64,000 nt of DNA from Chrysaora quinquecirrha (GCA_014526335.1 JACTAT010000002.1:6781687-6845686), one strand, 5' to 3'. Counted from the stretch's first letter, positions 12,252-24,856 are shown. Notes: generated by a model from the letters alone, not told the origin. Translations and numbers: made by a program.

Positions 12252-12850
12252 GTAAATACATTTGTTTTTAACTCAAAATGACAGTTATTCTCGTAACCTC
12301 ACTTGCCAGAACATTTTCAGCTCAATCAGACAATAAATATTAGTAGATAGCAACTAGCCTATTTACTCAAACAAGCGCCCTCCTATTAATAAACGCCCCT
12401 TTGGATCGACCTGCCTATCAGCTTGGTCCCTGACTGTCTTTTTATAGTGTACTTGCAAGAACTTGGTGGGAGGAATCAAGAAACATCATTTGATAGTTGC
12501 TGCAAAACTTAGTTTTCAACAGATCGATAGTTTGATCGTAAACTTTCAAAAATTTGCTCCTCTTTGAGATGGATTTTTTTAAAGAGAGCGCCCTGCCTGC
12601 TTTATCAAGGAAGTGTGGTATATCTGTAGTTGTCTTAATATCCTGAATATAATGTAGTTATCATTAAATAGAACCAAAGAATCCAAGATCCTTATATACA
12701 GAGCAATGTTATAAAATTAATGAAATTCTTGAATTCTTTGTCAGTATTAGCATGTATTTATTTTATATATTCATTGTTTTTAAGACTATTTTTAATAACT
12801 ATTTTGTATTTTTGTTCTCCGTCTACCAATTATTATAGCTGAAGACATTT
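12252..12850. other. Amphiphysin 3' UTR and intergenic
   Basis: An AATAAA at about 12331 (CAATAAATATT), 80 bases after the stop, is a plausible polyadenylation signal. Beyond it is AT-rich sequence with a short AAACAAGCGCCCTCC / AATAAACGCCCC repeat fragment at about 12368-12410 and no gene. Confidence 0.5.
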
Positions 12851-12854
12851 TGTT

Positions 12855-13444
12855 CGCAAAATGGCCAAAAATAGCCCAGGTCCCAAAGACTTAAAATTGA
12901 TGGGTTTCCAAGGCTATAATAAGGCACCTAGGTCCATAAAATCCAAGAAAAAAAAATCAAAAATCAGCAATTTTTGCCCAAAAAGGCAAGGCAAAAAGGC
13001 CAAAAATTGCCCAAAATCGAGGGTTCCCGAAATGCCTCTAATCTTCAAAAATAACCTCCTAACGGCCAAATAAACCATTTTTATGGGTTCCAAAGGCAGT
13101 AATAGTGGCTATAAAAGCAAACAACTTAGTAAGAAAAACCCCTAAAAATCAGCCATTTTCGGGCAAAAAGGCAAGGCTATACTAAGGCAAAAAGGCCAAA
13201 AATCGCCCATAATCGAGGGTTCCCAAAATGCCTCTAATCTTCAAAAATAACCTCCTAAGGGCCAAATAAACCATTTTTATGGGTTCCTAAGGCAGTAATA
13301 GTGGCTATAAAAGCAAAAAACATAGTAAGAAAAACCCCTAAAAATCATCCATTTTTGGGCAAAAAGGCAAGGCTATACTAAGGCAAAAAGGCCAAAAATC
13401 GCCCATAATCAAGGGTTCCCAAAATGCCTCTAATCTTCAAAGAT
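12855..13444. repeat. 196-bp tandem satellite running into the assembly gap
   Basis: The word GGGTTCCC..AATGCCTC starts at 13021, 13217 and 13413, giving two exact 196-base steps. The intervening sequence (GCAAAAAGGCCAAAAATCG, CCATTTTTATGGGTTCC) repeats almost perfectly. The array is cut by the N run at 13445, so its true length is unknown. Confidence 0.92.
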
Positions 13445-13944
13445 NNNNNNNNNNNNNNNNNNNNNNNNNNNNNNNNNNNNNNNNNNNNNNNNNNNNNNNN
13501 NNNNNNNNNNNNNNNNNNNNNNNNNNNNNNNNNNNNNNNNNNNNNNNNNNNNNNNNNNNNNNNNNNNNNNNNNNNNNNNNNNNNNNNNNNNNNNNNNNNN
13601 NNNNNNNNNNNNNNNNNNNNNNNNNNNNNNNNNNNNNNNNNNNNNNNNNNNNNNNNNNNNNNNNNNNNNNNNNNNNNNNNNNNNNNNNNNNNNNNNNNNN
13701 NNNNNNNNNNNNNNNNNNNNNNNNNNNNNNNNNNNNNNNNNNNNNNNNNNNNNNNNNNNNNNNNNNNNNNNNNNNNNNNNNNNNNNNNNNNNNNNNNNNN
13801 NNNNNNNNNNNNNNNNNNNNNNNNNNNNNNNNNNNNNNNNNNNNNNNNNNNNNNNNNNNNNNNNNNNNNNNNNNNNNNNNNNNNNNNNNNNNNNNNNNNN
13901 NNNNNNNNNNNNNNNNNNNNNNNNNNNNNNNNNNNNNNNNNNNN
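13445..13944. other. Assembly gap, 500 N
   Basis: Exactly 500 N, a conventional placeholder rather than a measured distance. Reading frames passing through it are meaningless. Confidence 0.99.
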
Positions 13945-15639
13945 TTTCACTGTTCTGTCATTTATATCGACAATATATTATTTGATGAAATAGTTCTAAT
14001 AAGCAGCATTGATGAGGAAAGATAGTCGCGGAAATAAATAACAGTCCAATTAGCATTAAAAGACAGTTTTATTGTGGATATGATTTCAAGATTTTTATTA
14101 CCCAGTCAACTGGTTCTTTTAACACCTGGATTCGGAAAACGCGAAAATAGCATAATTTGGAATATCGAACGTGAAATTAGGAGCAAGTGTCGGTGGGGTG
14201 TCGGTAACTTTTTTGAGGAAGCGAATACAACGAAATAGATATCAAAGGCGTGCGATCAATGTAATTGTCCTTTCTAGAAATATCCGCTGCATTGCGGTCT
14301 GTTTTACAAAGGAATGACTTTTGGGACGAGAATATCTGTCCGCTGTTTGGAGGTGTCCGTCGTATGGAAATTTCTGTTGATGGAGATTTCACTGCATTGT
14401 TTTTTCAAGGCTTTGTTCAGGGTCCGTTCTTGCTTACTCAACACAAGAAAAATTATAGCTCGTTCCCCTTCAAAATAAGAGCCCCCCAACTTTTCCGCCT
14501 TTCCTAAAGAATTGTCTTCTCCGCCCAATGAATCGTATACAGCAGTTTACTGAAATACCTCTGAATGCAGCTGAATGAAGTTTAATGAACTGTCCTCTGC
14601 ATCCATCATTTTTAGACCGCTGCTCCCAAATACATACATGCCTTATTTACAAGCAAACTTGCCCACTTGAAGCACACTTAAAGGTCTTGTTGTGTCATTG
14701 TGGCCTAATCAAGCTGGCTTGTGGTGATAGGTCGTAGAGCCCCAGCTACGGTAACGTCACAGTCAGGGTCAAGGACTTGATTAGTTAACCTACTACTGAG
14801 ATCTTCGAGATTGGCGCTAAATACACCATTTCACCTTCACCTTCACTCAGGTCTGTTCCCAGTTGCATTGACCCATATCACAGCCCGTGTTTCGTGTAAA
14901 GGATACTGTTGTAATGAAATCGCTTGCTACCGAATTCTGTATATACAAGCCCTCATTTTGCTTTGAGTTTGCGTTCCTTCAAAAATCATCTACGAGCATG
15001 TTATTTACCAGCAATGCGAAGCTCATTAAGAGAACTGCCTCGCTTTGGTGCAAACTTTGTTTGCATTTGTGGTCAGTGACGTCACGCAGCCAGATTGCGC
15101 CTTTGTCTGGCCGAATAATAATCTTTAGCTGTGCAGCAGTAAATTTGTCTACTAGTTTTAAATTTAGAAACAGTGGCAAAGATGAGCATAAGATTACCGC
15201 CTTTAATCTCGAGCGAGACGTCGCTTCAAATCGACCACAAGGACGAAAGACGCCGTTTTCACCGAAGAATGTCGCTTAGTGCCGAAATTTCCTGACGGGG
15301 GTCGTTTCGAAAATGTACCCACGTGTTATGCGTTTGAGTGACGCTCAAGCTGTTGATGCGATAGGGCACCTGCCTTCAATTTTTTGAGTTTATTTTTCCT
15401 CTGATGTTAGTTTCTTTTGTTAGGTTGGTCGGTAAAAAGGGGTCAGAAAATAACGACTCAGGTTATAAGTCTAAGAGCCGTAAGAAGCGGGGGGAATGGG
15501 AGGGGGGCTCGAGAAAACAATAGTATGACGTCGTAAAATCATTACGTCATCAAGTACTTTTCAGTTGTTCAGCCCACCCCCCCCCCCCCCCAATCTGAGA
15601 TGCCTTCCAACGGTCTTGAGCTTAGGGCCAAAATAGGTA
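13945..15639. other. Intergenic region with one SINE
   Basis: No gene recognised. Frames at 14177-14528 and 14887-15279 have no family features. A SINE B copy occupies about 14690-14850. A 15-C homopolymer lies near 15575-15592. Upstream exons of the cysteine-rich gene at 15640 could lie here or in the gap, but no clear signal-peptide exon is visible. Confidence 0.4.
14690..14850 (+). mobile_element. SINE family B
   Basis: TGTGTCATTGTGGCCTAATC, GTAACGTCACAGTCAGGGTC, TTAGTTAACCTACTACTGAG and GCGCTAAATACACCATTTCA match the copies at 3945 and 17640 in order. Confidence 0.7.
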
Positions 15640-15999
15640 ATGCGCTGTGAAGAATTTAACTTATTTCTCATCTTACTCTGTAGATTGCCGAAACAGACCC
15701 AAGTTTACCATAAAAAAGAAATATACCACACAAATCCATGCGATGAGGCGAAACAGGAATTGTATTTTCAAGATTATTATCAGTCAACAGATCAGTTCTA
15801 TCCAGCATCGGTAACAACATTGTCGTGTAAGAACGCATTAGGCCCCAGAGGATATCCCGTCAGCAAAGATGGAAAATGTGATTGCATAACTCAAAGAAGA
15901 AGAATATACTTCCAAAGGAGGCCTAACACAGACTGCAGACGGTGGAATTTGGAGAGCATCGTTATACCTGATGGATGCAAATGCTTCAAAGCATCGTAG
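15640..15999 (+). CDS. Small cysteine-rich secreted-type protein, possible cystine-knot growth factor/cytokine
   Basis: The open frame is 119 residues. A polypyrimidine tract and TAG at 15661-15683 (CATCTTACTCTGTAG) form a strong splice acceptor, so the true coding exon may begin at 15684 (phase 2) with the N-terminus in an upstream exon. If instead the ATG at 15640 is used, the first residues (FNLFLILLC) are only weakly signal-like. The mature part carries seven cysteines: NPC, LSC, GKCDC, NTDC, and the terminal IPDGCKCF. The ending with tryptophan, hydrophobic beta strand and GCxC resembles the last strand of cystine-knot ligands (Spaetzle/Trunk/neurotrophin, also IL-17). That assignment is inference from spacing only. 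Dibasic sites (QRRR) lie in the middle. Neighbours give no functional clue. Confidence 0.45.
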   Translation: MRCEEFNLFLILLCRLPKQTQVYHKKEIYHTNPCDEAKQELYFQDYYQSTDQFYPASVTTLSCKNALGPRGYPVSKDGKCDCITQRRRIYFQRRPNTDCRRWNLESIVIPDGCKCFKAS

Positions 16000-16269
16000 C
16001 GACTCAATAACATTAAACTAGAGAACTTTAAATTAATGGACATTTATGTGGAAATTGAATCTAAATTAATCAGGAGTTTGGAGATTTTAGAATTATTGGC
16101 ATTGGTATAAGCAATAAATTGATGACGATAAAGTATTCTTGGATAACTTAGTATAACATTCTGACATTTTGGTATTTATATGGGTGAAGGATTTGACAAA
16201 CCAGTTGGCCCAGTTTATGATTCTAGGATCTGAGTGTTGCTTAAACTGCTTTACAGCCGAACGTATTTT

Positions 16270-16925
16270 GCAAAACTAAACAAAGTTAACCAAAGTAAAC
16301 AAAAGTAAAACAGCAAGCCAAAGTAAACCATAGTAAACCAAAGTTTATAACAGTAAGCCACTGTAAATCAAAGTTTAAAGTAGACCAAACTAAACTCAAG
16401 TTAAACAAAGCAACCCAAATTAAACCAGAGTAAACCAAAGTTAACTAACGTAAACCAAAGGTAAATCAAGAAAACTAAAATAAACTTAAGTTAACAACAG
16501 TAAGGCAAAGTAAACCACAGTAAACCACAGTAAACCAAAGCAGGTCAAAGCAAGCCGAAGTAAACCAGAGTAAACCAAAGTAAACTGAAGTAAACCAAAA
16601 AGTAAATCAAGAGAAATAAAATAAACCAAAGTTAACAACAGTAAGGCAAAGTAAACCAAAGTAAACCAAAGCAGGTCAAAGTTAACCGAAGGAAACCAGA
16701 GTAAACCAAAGTAACATGAAGTAAACAAAAAAGTAAATCAAGTAAACTACAGTAAACCAAAGTTAATAACAATAAGCCAATGTTAACCACAGTTAACCAG
16801 AGTAAACCAACGTAAACCAAAGTAGACTCAAGTTAACCAAAGCAACCCAAAGTAAACCGAAGTAAACCAGAATAAAGCAAAGTTAACTAAAGAAAAGTAA
16901 AATTAAATTAACTTAACTAAACTAA
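16270..16925. repeat. (GTAAACCAAA)n decanucleotide repeat
   Basis: Degenerate GTAAACCAAA units run for about 650 bases. A larger duplicated block (CAACAGTAAGGCAAAGTAAA) recurs at about 16494 and 16634. The same unit reappears at 18850-19030 inside PSMA2. Confidence 0.9.
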
Positions 16926-17356
16926 ACTAGACTTTACGACAAGAAGAAAAGATAAGGATGGCTTTGAAGAATATTTCCAAAAGAAAAATCAAAATCATCA
17001 CATAAAGACGGACATAACTTTTCATCTCCAAATGACCTTAAACATTTACAGAGAGTGAAATTCAAACTAGCTGGTTATCTAAATCTTAGCAGACCAAATC
17101 CTACAGGACACTAAAATTCACAGTATACTCTAAAACTGCTGTATTCAGACGTTCCTGGATTCTTAAAACATTGATGGATCCATTAAAAACAAACTTATTT
17201 TGCAAGAAATTGTACGTTTGTGATTCTGTCTTTACAATTTGGGGTGCTAAGGGAAAAAATCTCAAACAGTCTTTTTTAGTTACAACAGAATGTGCTTCAT
17301 TACATAAACAATGAAAACTGTCAATAAAACTGCAACCTCTTAAGCTGAATGACAAG

Positions 17357-20300
17357 TTATATCAAAATAGAAGCCAGGTATTCTTTGATTTCAGCCGGTG
17401 TCATTTTCCTGAAACCCTGATCATTGCAAATGCCTATTTCCATATTATCTTCCGTCATTTGGCCTTCAAAGCCTTCCTGCAAAAGAGGGGAGGGATTTTG
17501 CAATCGCAAAAAAATGAAGCTTGCAATCAAGAAAGCAAATCTTTATTAATACAGGTCAGGGCTTGAAGGAGCTTAAAAGATGGTGTCGGCTCCGCAGCCT
17601 GTACTCGAGGTTGACTTCCAAAATTGAACACCAAGAGTACTGGCTATCGTTGCGTTGTGGTCTAGTAAAGCCATTCCATGGTATCAGGAGCTTAGTGAAG
17701 TCGGAGTTCCAATCCCACCTACAGAAACTTCTCATCCAGGGTGGAGGTCTTGAAGTTCATCTGTTTCTGAGATCCTTACTGAGATCCTAGCGATTGGCAC
17801 TAAATACACCATTTCACCTTCTGGTACTCATTATCTGATCGTGTAAAGATGGAGAAGTGAGTTGACTGTCGTCTTTACCGAGGTGATCCCGTATCAACAA
17901 GATTTCATTCTAAGACCTTCAAAAGACCTTAACTCTAACGACAATGTTGAACGTCCAAAAATTCATCTCTTCCAAAAAGGCAGAAGCTAACGGTCAATGC
18001 TAGTGGCCAAAGATGGACTGGACGTTTGACAATGATGGTGATGAATATAGAAAAAATATGATGAACTTGGTCCCAAGAATCTACGTCGGTCTGACGCGGA
18101 CTGTACGGCTGACGATGGCTGTGATGAAGAAAGATAATAATAATGAACACGGTCCCAAAAAAATGTACACGGTTTGGCAGGGACAGAAACGGTACAAGTA
18201 GGTAGGATGGGGAATACTTTGGTCCGAGGTGGACTGAACGGCAGATGAAGATGGTGATGAAGATAAATAATGAAGATGAACATGGTTCCAAAAATTTTCA
18301 AAGTTATTTTGCATAGACGTAAGATTCTATAACCTTGATACCCCTTGATATAACGGGAAAGAAGCTTGATCTTCCATATAGCAACAAATACACACGTACG
18401 ATCCAAAACTCTTCCAACGATTTCTCTTCTCAGCGGAATTATTTCCTCAAAAGTATTAGAGGAATTATAGATTCATAGATTAACATTGCGTCAGAAAGAA
18501 AGTCTGTTTTGATAATGACAGATGTAACACATAACTAGATTAATAATGTCGGCAATTCTCAAAGACAAAACAGCCAAAACGACAGCGCTAAAATTCACAC
18601 AAAGTATTAGGGATAGTCACTCTTTCTGTAGAATAGTCTAATCCAAACCCCCCTTCTTTTATAATCCTTGTTGTCATTGTCCTTCGGTGGTAGCTGTTAG
18701 TTAAATATCGAATGACAGTTACCCTTCCTTTAGAATAGTCTTATTCCAACCCCCCTCAATTATTATCCGTATCAACGTTCTTCGGAAATAGATTCTAGTC
18801 GAATACCGATTGCTAGTTAATCTCCCTTTGCAATATTTAATACTAACTATCGCCAAGGGTAAACCAAAGTAAACCAAAGCAAACCGAATAACCCAAAGTA
18901 TATCAAAGTAAACCAAAGTAAGCCAAAGTAAACAAAAGTTAACCAAAGTAAATCAAAGTAAACCAAAGCAAACCAAGAAAACCAAAGTAAACCAAAGTAA
19001 ACCAAGGTAAACCAAAGTAAACCAAAGTGCCCCGGCTTCTATACACGAGAAACGACAGTGATCCACATGGTTTAACTCATCTATCTGCAGACATACAACG
19101 TCTTCTCGGAAGATATATTTTGCTTTTTCTGGTTCTCACAACAGATTCGCTAAGGAGAATCTTTATTTTCTAGTAAGGATCTGCAAGCATACAATGAGGT
19201 TTCTACTCATCCAATCACACATTTCAAATTGGGGAAGGTTCTTTCTTAAAGCTTATCATCGTCAATATATTCTGGTATTCTCTGTATCACGCTAAAGAAT
19301 CAAGCTTAGTTTGTTCTCATCGAACGTACCTCGAGGCAAAGCAAAGCAAACAAAAATATCAAGGGACGTTATCGTCAGGTTTTTTAAACTCGATGCTGAT
19401 ATTCAAAATGATTACGATCGTTAAGATTATCACGATAGTGGTGATTACGAAGACAATGTCGACTACAGCGATTAGGATCATGAAGATTCGCAAAACGATC
19501 AATCATTGTTGGTCAAGCATTTTAGATTTGCTTTATAACAAATGTTTGATCGTTTGCCCACGTCCAAAAACATTGCTGTCCAACATTTTTGAACAACGAA
19601 GTCATTGCCAATGCGCAAGCACGATAGCCTTGTTGCTACGAAAATAAGAAATGTTGCTAGATACCGAATTGTTGCAGGCACTCTGACAATAACAAATGAA
19701 ATGTTTGACAAGCAATGTTGAAAAGGCGGCCAAACGATCAAACATTGCTTGACAAGCAAAAGTAAGCGAGATTAGTGGCGTGATGTTTTCGAAAAGTTCA
19801 AAAACATTTTTGCTTGACGCAAGCAAAATATATCCGACGAGCAAGGTCTTTGAGCGTGACCAAACGGCCAAACATTTTGCTTGTCAAGCAAATTTCAAAT
19901 GTTTGATCAATAATGTTTCATCGTTTGGCCAGGGCCTTACAGGCCTGGCTAAAGTAGAAGACACGTCGAAAGCGACATTGATATTTTCTCGGTGTCTCCT
20001 AGTTTACTCACCTCGGAAACTTTGTAGCGCGCGAAAAAATTTGCAGTAAGAAACACCCAAATGTTTCTGGGAGACAACAGAAAGATTTCTTGTCTCCACG
20101 ACATAAAAATGACTCGGGGGACATGTTGCTCGCTTGCCACTCGCATGTTTAGCCACCCTGGGAGAACCGCAGAATACAGTGTCGCGCACGAGAAGTCTCC
20201 CAGTTTAGCCAAAGCTTTAGTTTCTTAAAATCGGCTTCTTATTTTAGGTGACAAAAGATAAAACGGTATTACATGCGATTTTGATTTCTTAGAAGCAGTT

Positions 20301-23300
20301 GTTTCGACTTGTTTTAGTTTTAAACGTTTTAGCTAGGTTTGCTGTAAACGCAGATGTTACAGAGCATGCATATTCCATGTGGACATCGAATGTTGCATTG
20401 ATGTAACGGCGTCGCGTTTGATATGTTGATCAGATAAACATCTCATTTTTAAAATGAATTTCTGATTACCCGACCAGCGAACCAGTCCATCTGGTGGTTC
20501 TAACGGAATCTCAAGAGGATAAGTACTTGTTTGCTGTTCACTAACATTATAAACCCTATAGAATATCCTAGGATTAACTATATTATCCTTACAGAGTCAC
20601 ATCTTATTTTATGACTTTTCATAGTACTACCATCGCTATTTAAATACTGTCGCCCTCCCCTAAATATACAGTATAGTTGACATCTGCTGTCTCAAACTCT
20701 CAAGGGAAGCTGTCGAGATAGCGAATGTTCGAAATAATGGATGCACCATATAAATATAAAAGTGTATGGTACATGTATTTTTTTTATAAGAAACTCTTTA
20801 TAAGAAACCCAGACTCTCAAATGGCCAAAATTTTAAAAAACTCCAGCACTGGATTTTTTTTGCGAAGCAAACTTTGCACCACAGACAGCAGAAAGGTTTA
20901 TTTTATTTTCGGTGCTTTGTCTACGATAAAGCATTTCTGTGACAAGAAGACAAATAGAAACCCATATGCATGCAAATACGATCGATAAATGGGTTTGGAA
21001 CATCATTCAGATAAAATAACTATGTTGCCAATATGGATATTCAAGAAACTCTTAAGAAACTTTCTGTACTCAAAATTTGAAAAATTTTTAAGAAACTTTC
21101 AATATTGGATCGATTTTTAGTTTCTTATAAAAAATACGTGTATTAAGTGAGGAAAGGAACCCTGATTAACATGCGAGGTTACTGATGCCAAATGACGCAG
21201 CATCATCATCATCATCTTATTTCGATGCAGGAACACATCTTACTGCATGGGTTTTCACAGTATTACCATCGCTATTCAAATCTTATCGTCCTCTCATAGA
21301 CCTAGTACAAACCCACAAACTAGACTTATTACAACAGTCTAAGTTTCCTTTCATTGAAGCTAGACCAACAACAATGCAGTTCGATATAGCTTAGACAATC
21401 AAATTTAATGTATGTTCGAAACTGACCAGTTTTAAGGCCCTCACCAAATGATCAAACATCACATGACAAACATTTTAAATTTTGAAGAGTGAATAATAAC
21501 TCTTTCTGTCTACACTAAACAAAAACGGGGCTTTTCGATATTGATAAGGACAGATTCCAATGATGCGCTCTTTTGAGAATCTTATCTCTTCTGAATTCTG
21601 AAAAATGCAGACATCAGAGGTTTCTGTGTCGGCGACCCCCCAATACTCGCCAAAATAGATTTTTACATAGGCTAAAAATGATGTAAAAATGTCAAAGGGT
21701 ACGATTCGGTTGTTTTTGCTTAAAGCCACACCTTAATTTTCTTTGACCACGCACTTTTGCCTCTCCAGTGTTGTATGCCTAACTGAAGAGAAGTTGGAAA
21801 CAATTTCTCTGCGAAGTCAAATCTTCCAGCTCTGGAATCAGGAAAGTTCGGAGCCTCCAAAGTCTCTGATTATCCTGAGAGTTGTCAAAAACAACGGGCT
21901 TTGATCTCTCGGAGCTCACCAGCAAAGGAAAGAACAAGCGGAAAAAGTTCCCGAAGAACGCACGCCAAAAGCTCTTCCATATTAATTATTATTCTTATAA
22001 ACAAACACTTACCCTTGTTGCGTGTATTCCTGCATCACTGCTGCAATTTTTTGCACCAGTTGGGATGTTGGAATAGGTTCTTCATATTTCAAAAAATAAT
22101 TAGCTGCTAAACGCCTTGCTTCTCTAACTAGCAACCTGAAAAAAAGATAAAGCTATCGTATAACTACGATAAAAATACCCATTCTCTTAAATGCCCCCCT
22201 CTACTACTACCCTGGCTATGATCAGGGCTGCAACGCTGTTATGCAATCTGATTGGCTGAATATCGATAAAATTACAAAGCTTTCATACGGGCTTATTGAG
22301 AGAACTCCTCAGCATCAATGGACGAAACAGGATACAAGTTTAGAGGATTAACATTAACATTAACATTAACCTAAACAAGCATAAACATAAACATAAGCAT
22401 GAACATAGAAATAAACATAGAAATAAACACATAAACATAAACATGAACATGAACGTGACCATAAACACAAACATATAGATAAACATAAGCACAGACATAA
22501 ACATAAAAGTCGGCGCTCCCTGGGCATTCGTACTCGATCTAAAAGTCCCTATTATCCGGCAATGCCCGCCCATAACGTCAAATGGTCGAAGTCTTTAGAT
22601 TCAGAATGCAGCACCAATTGGCTTTGTTGTAATGGCTTCAAACACGATATGAGTTTTGTAATCATTAGGCGTCATGACCGTGTCCTGTCCATAGGGTAAT
22701 AAACCATATAATAACTGTTTCCTTCAGGCAATACCAAAAAAATTAATCCTCAACCTTTCGCAAGCTCGATCTTGTACTGAAGGCTTGATATTAATAGGTT
22801 AATATTTTCTGGAATTGCCCTCGGGTACAGTTATCATAGATCAAAATAAATGTCCCTTCATTTGAACATCTCCTTCAAATAAACGCTTCTGTAAAAGGTT
22901 TTTGCCTTACACTGTTTGAAGTATCAAACATTAGAAATTGAATGAAATAAGAGACATTTGAATACCTAAAATCTGGACCCATTCCACTGTAGACCATTCC
23001 AATGTGTTTTGTAATCATTTCTATCTGCAAAAACAAACAAGAAATAACTAACAACTTTGCATCTTGAAAATTAAACAACAAAGACGACCATGAGGTAAAC
23101 CCCAAAACTGTCACAAGCAACATTGCTTGATACCCTTTATTGGGAAAAATGCTTCTTCTCTAAAAGTAGCAATTATCTACTTTGAATTTGAAAATTGTCC
23201 TTTGATCCTTTGGTCCCTTTTCAGATTTGCTATGAAGTAGTTCTAGGGAAAATTTACAGATGTACACGTTACAAATTTGAGGTGTAAGAAAACCATTGAC

Positions 23301-24856
23301 AACTGAAACAGTCAACTACAGACAGGTAAAGTAAAAGTAAATTTCTCCCCCACTCTCATCTGTTCTGTCACAGAATTATGGACCTTGGGGCAAGTCTTCC
23401 AGGTATCAGGCTGCTAGTGGTAATACACCTAGGAGATGGAAATTAAGTAGTAAAGAAGAACGCATGCACCTTTGAGAAATTAGAAGCATTACCTTGCTGA
23501 CAGTTGATTCATCATAGAGAATTGACTTTTGCTTCTTTTCAGCTGCTAAAACAATCCCATTTGATGCTAAAAATAAAACATAAGAAGCTTGTGAAAGATT
23601 ACAAAGTCCATATGAGACCAATAATGATTAACTATTTTCAGTTTAATTGCTCTGTTGAATTCAATGTGTTGCATGCTTGATGCTGCAGGGCCTAATGCAC
23701 ATGTAAAGCATTGGTTATTTGTAAATGGAAGAGATTTCAATGCTTAAAGGATAGATACAGAGCCTCATTTGCTCCATAAGTTATCATATCTCGAATAAAC
23801 CCATGGCACAAGTCAGAGTTAGTAAGGAAATAAAATCTGACAAAAGGGCAGCAATTCTTCAGATAACGCAGGACAGCAATACAAAATGTAGCTGAGGGAA
23901 ATGACCAAATTATATTTGGTGAAAGCAATGAAAACACCAGCTTTGGCAAAAAGGAAGTTGAGGGAAATGGAAGTTTGGCAAATCAACAAAATTCTGAATT
24001 GATTTGTTTCATCTGAATCATGGAATACGTCGAATCTTCATTAAGTCATATATTTACCTTTGATCCCAACTGACGGACCTCCTGCAGCCACTGCAGCAAG
24101 AGCATACTCTATCTGCACAAGCTTTCCAGAAGGGCTATAAATGAAAAGCAACCAATTACATCATACATATAGAAAGCATCCAACTGTCAATATTGCAGAG
24201 AAACTCAGTGGCCGCCCAAATATATTCTTATTTTGCATATGATCTAACCACTGTTCAGGTTTGATTTTAGGAAGAGGTCCGTTTGCAGATTATACTCTAT
24301 GCCATGCTTCTGCCCATTTTCCAACATTGACCTTACATTCGTTCACTTCAATAACCCAATTTTATTGTCGAACTGATGGAACTGAATTTCTGGTGAAAAC
24401 GACACTAAGAAATCAATTTTATCACAGTTGCCTTGACATGACATAGGGGCCTTGTGCTGCTCCAGTTTCTGGAGTATGGCAGTTTTCGATGAGATCTCAT
24501 GCATGCAGAAGTTCATTTCCATTGTTATTTTCTATTGTTCTATTGTTTATCTTGTGCATGCATATGCCACACTCCGCAAACTGGGTGCTACTTCAGTACT
24601 TTCAATTTTGTTTTTTATTCTCTTTATTTTATTGAAAATACTATGATAATTTATAGCAATTAGAAAATTCAAAATGTTTAGATTTGGTTGGAAAGCTTTT
24701 TATCAACTTTTCAATAAAATCAGTTTTAGCAGTGTTATGTTGTTGAGACATGAGAGGGAAGCGAAAAGGCAGGCGCAATAAGTCCTTTTTTAAGAAACCA
24801 AGCTTTGCAGTTTACCTGAATGTAGTTAAACTGAAACTGTAGCGCTCTGTAGACAT
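17357..24856 (-). CDS. PSMA2: Proteasome subunit alpha type-2, middle exons not found
   Basis: Recognised exons in transcript order are complement of 24816-24856, 24058-24134, 23493-23566, 22966-23024, 22013-22135 and the terminal 17357-17476. The first five encode about 125 residues: [20 protein letters not shown] (the alpha-subunit N-terminal helix signature), [28 protein letters not shown] and [12 protein letters not shown]. The last encodes [17 protein letters not shown] and ends LASILI. These follow human PSMA2 closely. The subunit forms part of the outer ring of the 20S core and is not catalytic. About 70 residues (family GVRPFG through ILTLK) should lie between 17477 and 22012, but I see no exon for them. 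That interval is filled with repeats, so the copy may be broken or misassembled. It is divergently transcribed from RPS13. Confidence 0.85.
17640..17822 (+). mobile_element. SINE family B
   Basis: GTTGCGTTGTGGTCTAGTAA, a B-box-like GGAGTTCCAATCCCACC and GGCACTAAATACACCATTTC. It lies on the strand opposite PSMA2, in its last intron. Confidence 0.65.
18013..18315. repeat. Imperfect tandem repeat, about 120-bp units
   Basis: GATGATGAACTTGGTCCCAA, AATGAACACGGTCCCAAAAA and GAAGATGAACATGGTTCCAA recur at regular intervals with related flanks (GTCTGACGCGGACTG / GGTGGACTGAACGGC). Confidence 0.55.
18618..18835. repeat. Tandem duplication of about 105 bp
   Basis: CACTCTTTCTGTAGAATAGTC at about 18619 and TTACCCTTCCTTTAGAATAG at about 18719 begin two successive copies, with AACCCCCCTTC/AACCCCCCTCA and TGTCCTTCGG/CGTTCTTCGG following in step. 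Confidence 0.7.
18853..19030. repeat. (GTAAACCAAA)n repeat, second array
   Basis: Same decanucleotide as at 16270-16925, here in a PSMA2 intron region. Confidence 0.9.
19493..19940. mobile_element. MITE family 1
   Basis: Starts with AACGATCAATCATTGTTGGTC and ends with CGTTTGGCCAGGGCCTTA, the family's inverted ends. It contains several internal inverted copies. It abuts the family 2 MITE that starts at 19941. Confidence 0.75.
19941..20217. mobile_element. MITE family 2
   Basis: AGGCCTGGCTAAAGTAGAAG at the left and CCCAGTTTAGCCAAAGCTTT at the right, with the same interior as 4865-5107 and 49770-50040. It directly follows a family 1 element. Confidence 0.8.
20771..21142. mobile_element. MITE family 3 (TATAAGAAAC inverted termini)
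   Basis: The left end ATGTATTTTTTTTATAAGAA and right end GTTTCTTATAAAAAATACGT are inverted repeats. The left end carries a second TATAAGAAAC copy. Two other copies (60040-60417 and 63324-63726) share the termini. About 370 bp, non-coding. Confidence 0.8.
22350..22510. repeat. (ACATAA)n-type repeat
   Basis: ACATAAACATAAACATGAAC-type units fill this part of the PSMA2 intron between exons 4 and 5. The reverse-strand frame is a repeat artefact. Confidence 0.85.

Noticed and set aside
14177..15279. Frames between the first gap and the cysteine-rich gene
   Set aside because: No domains, no signal peptide with a fitting splice phase, and overlapping frames on both strands.
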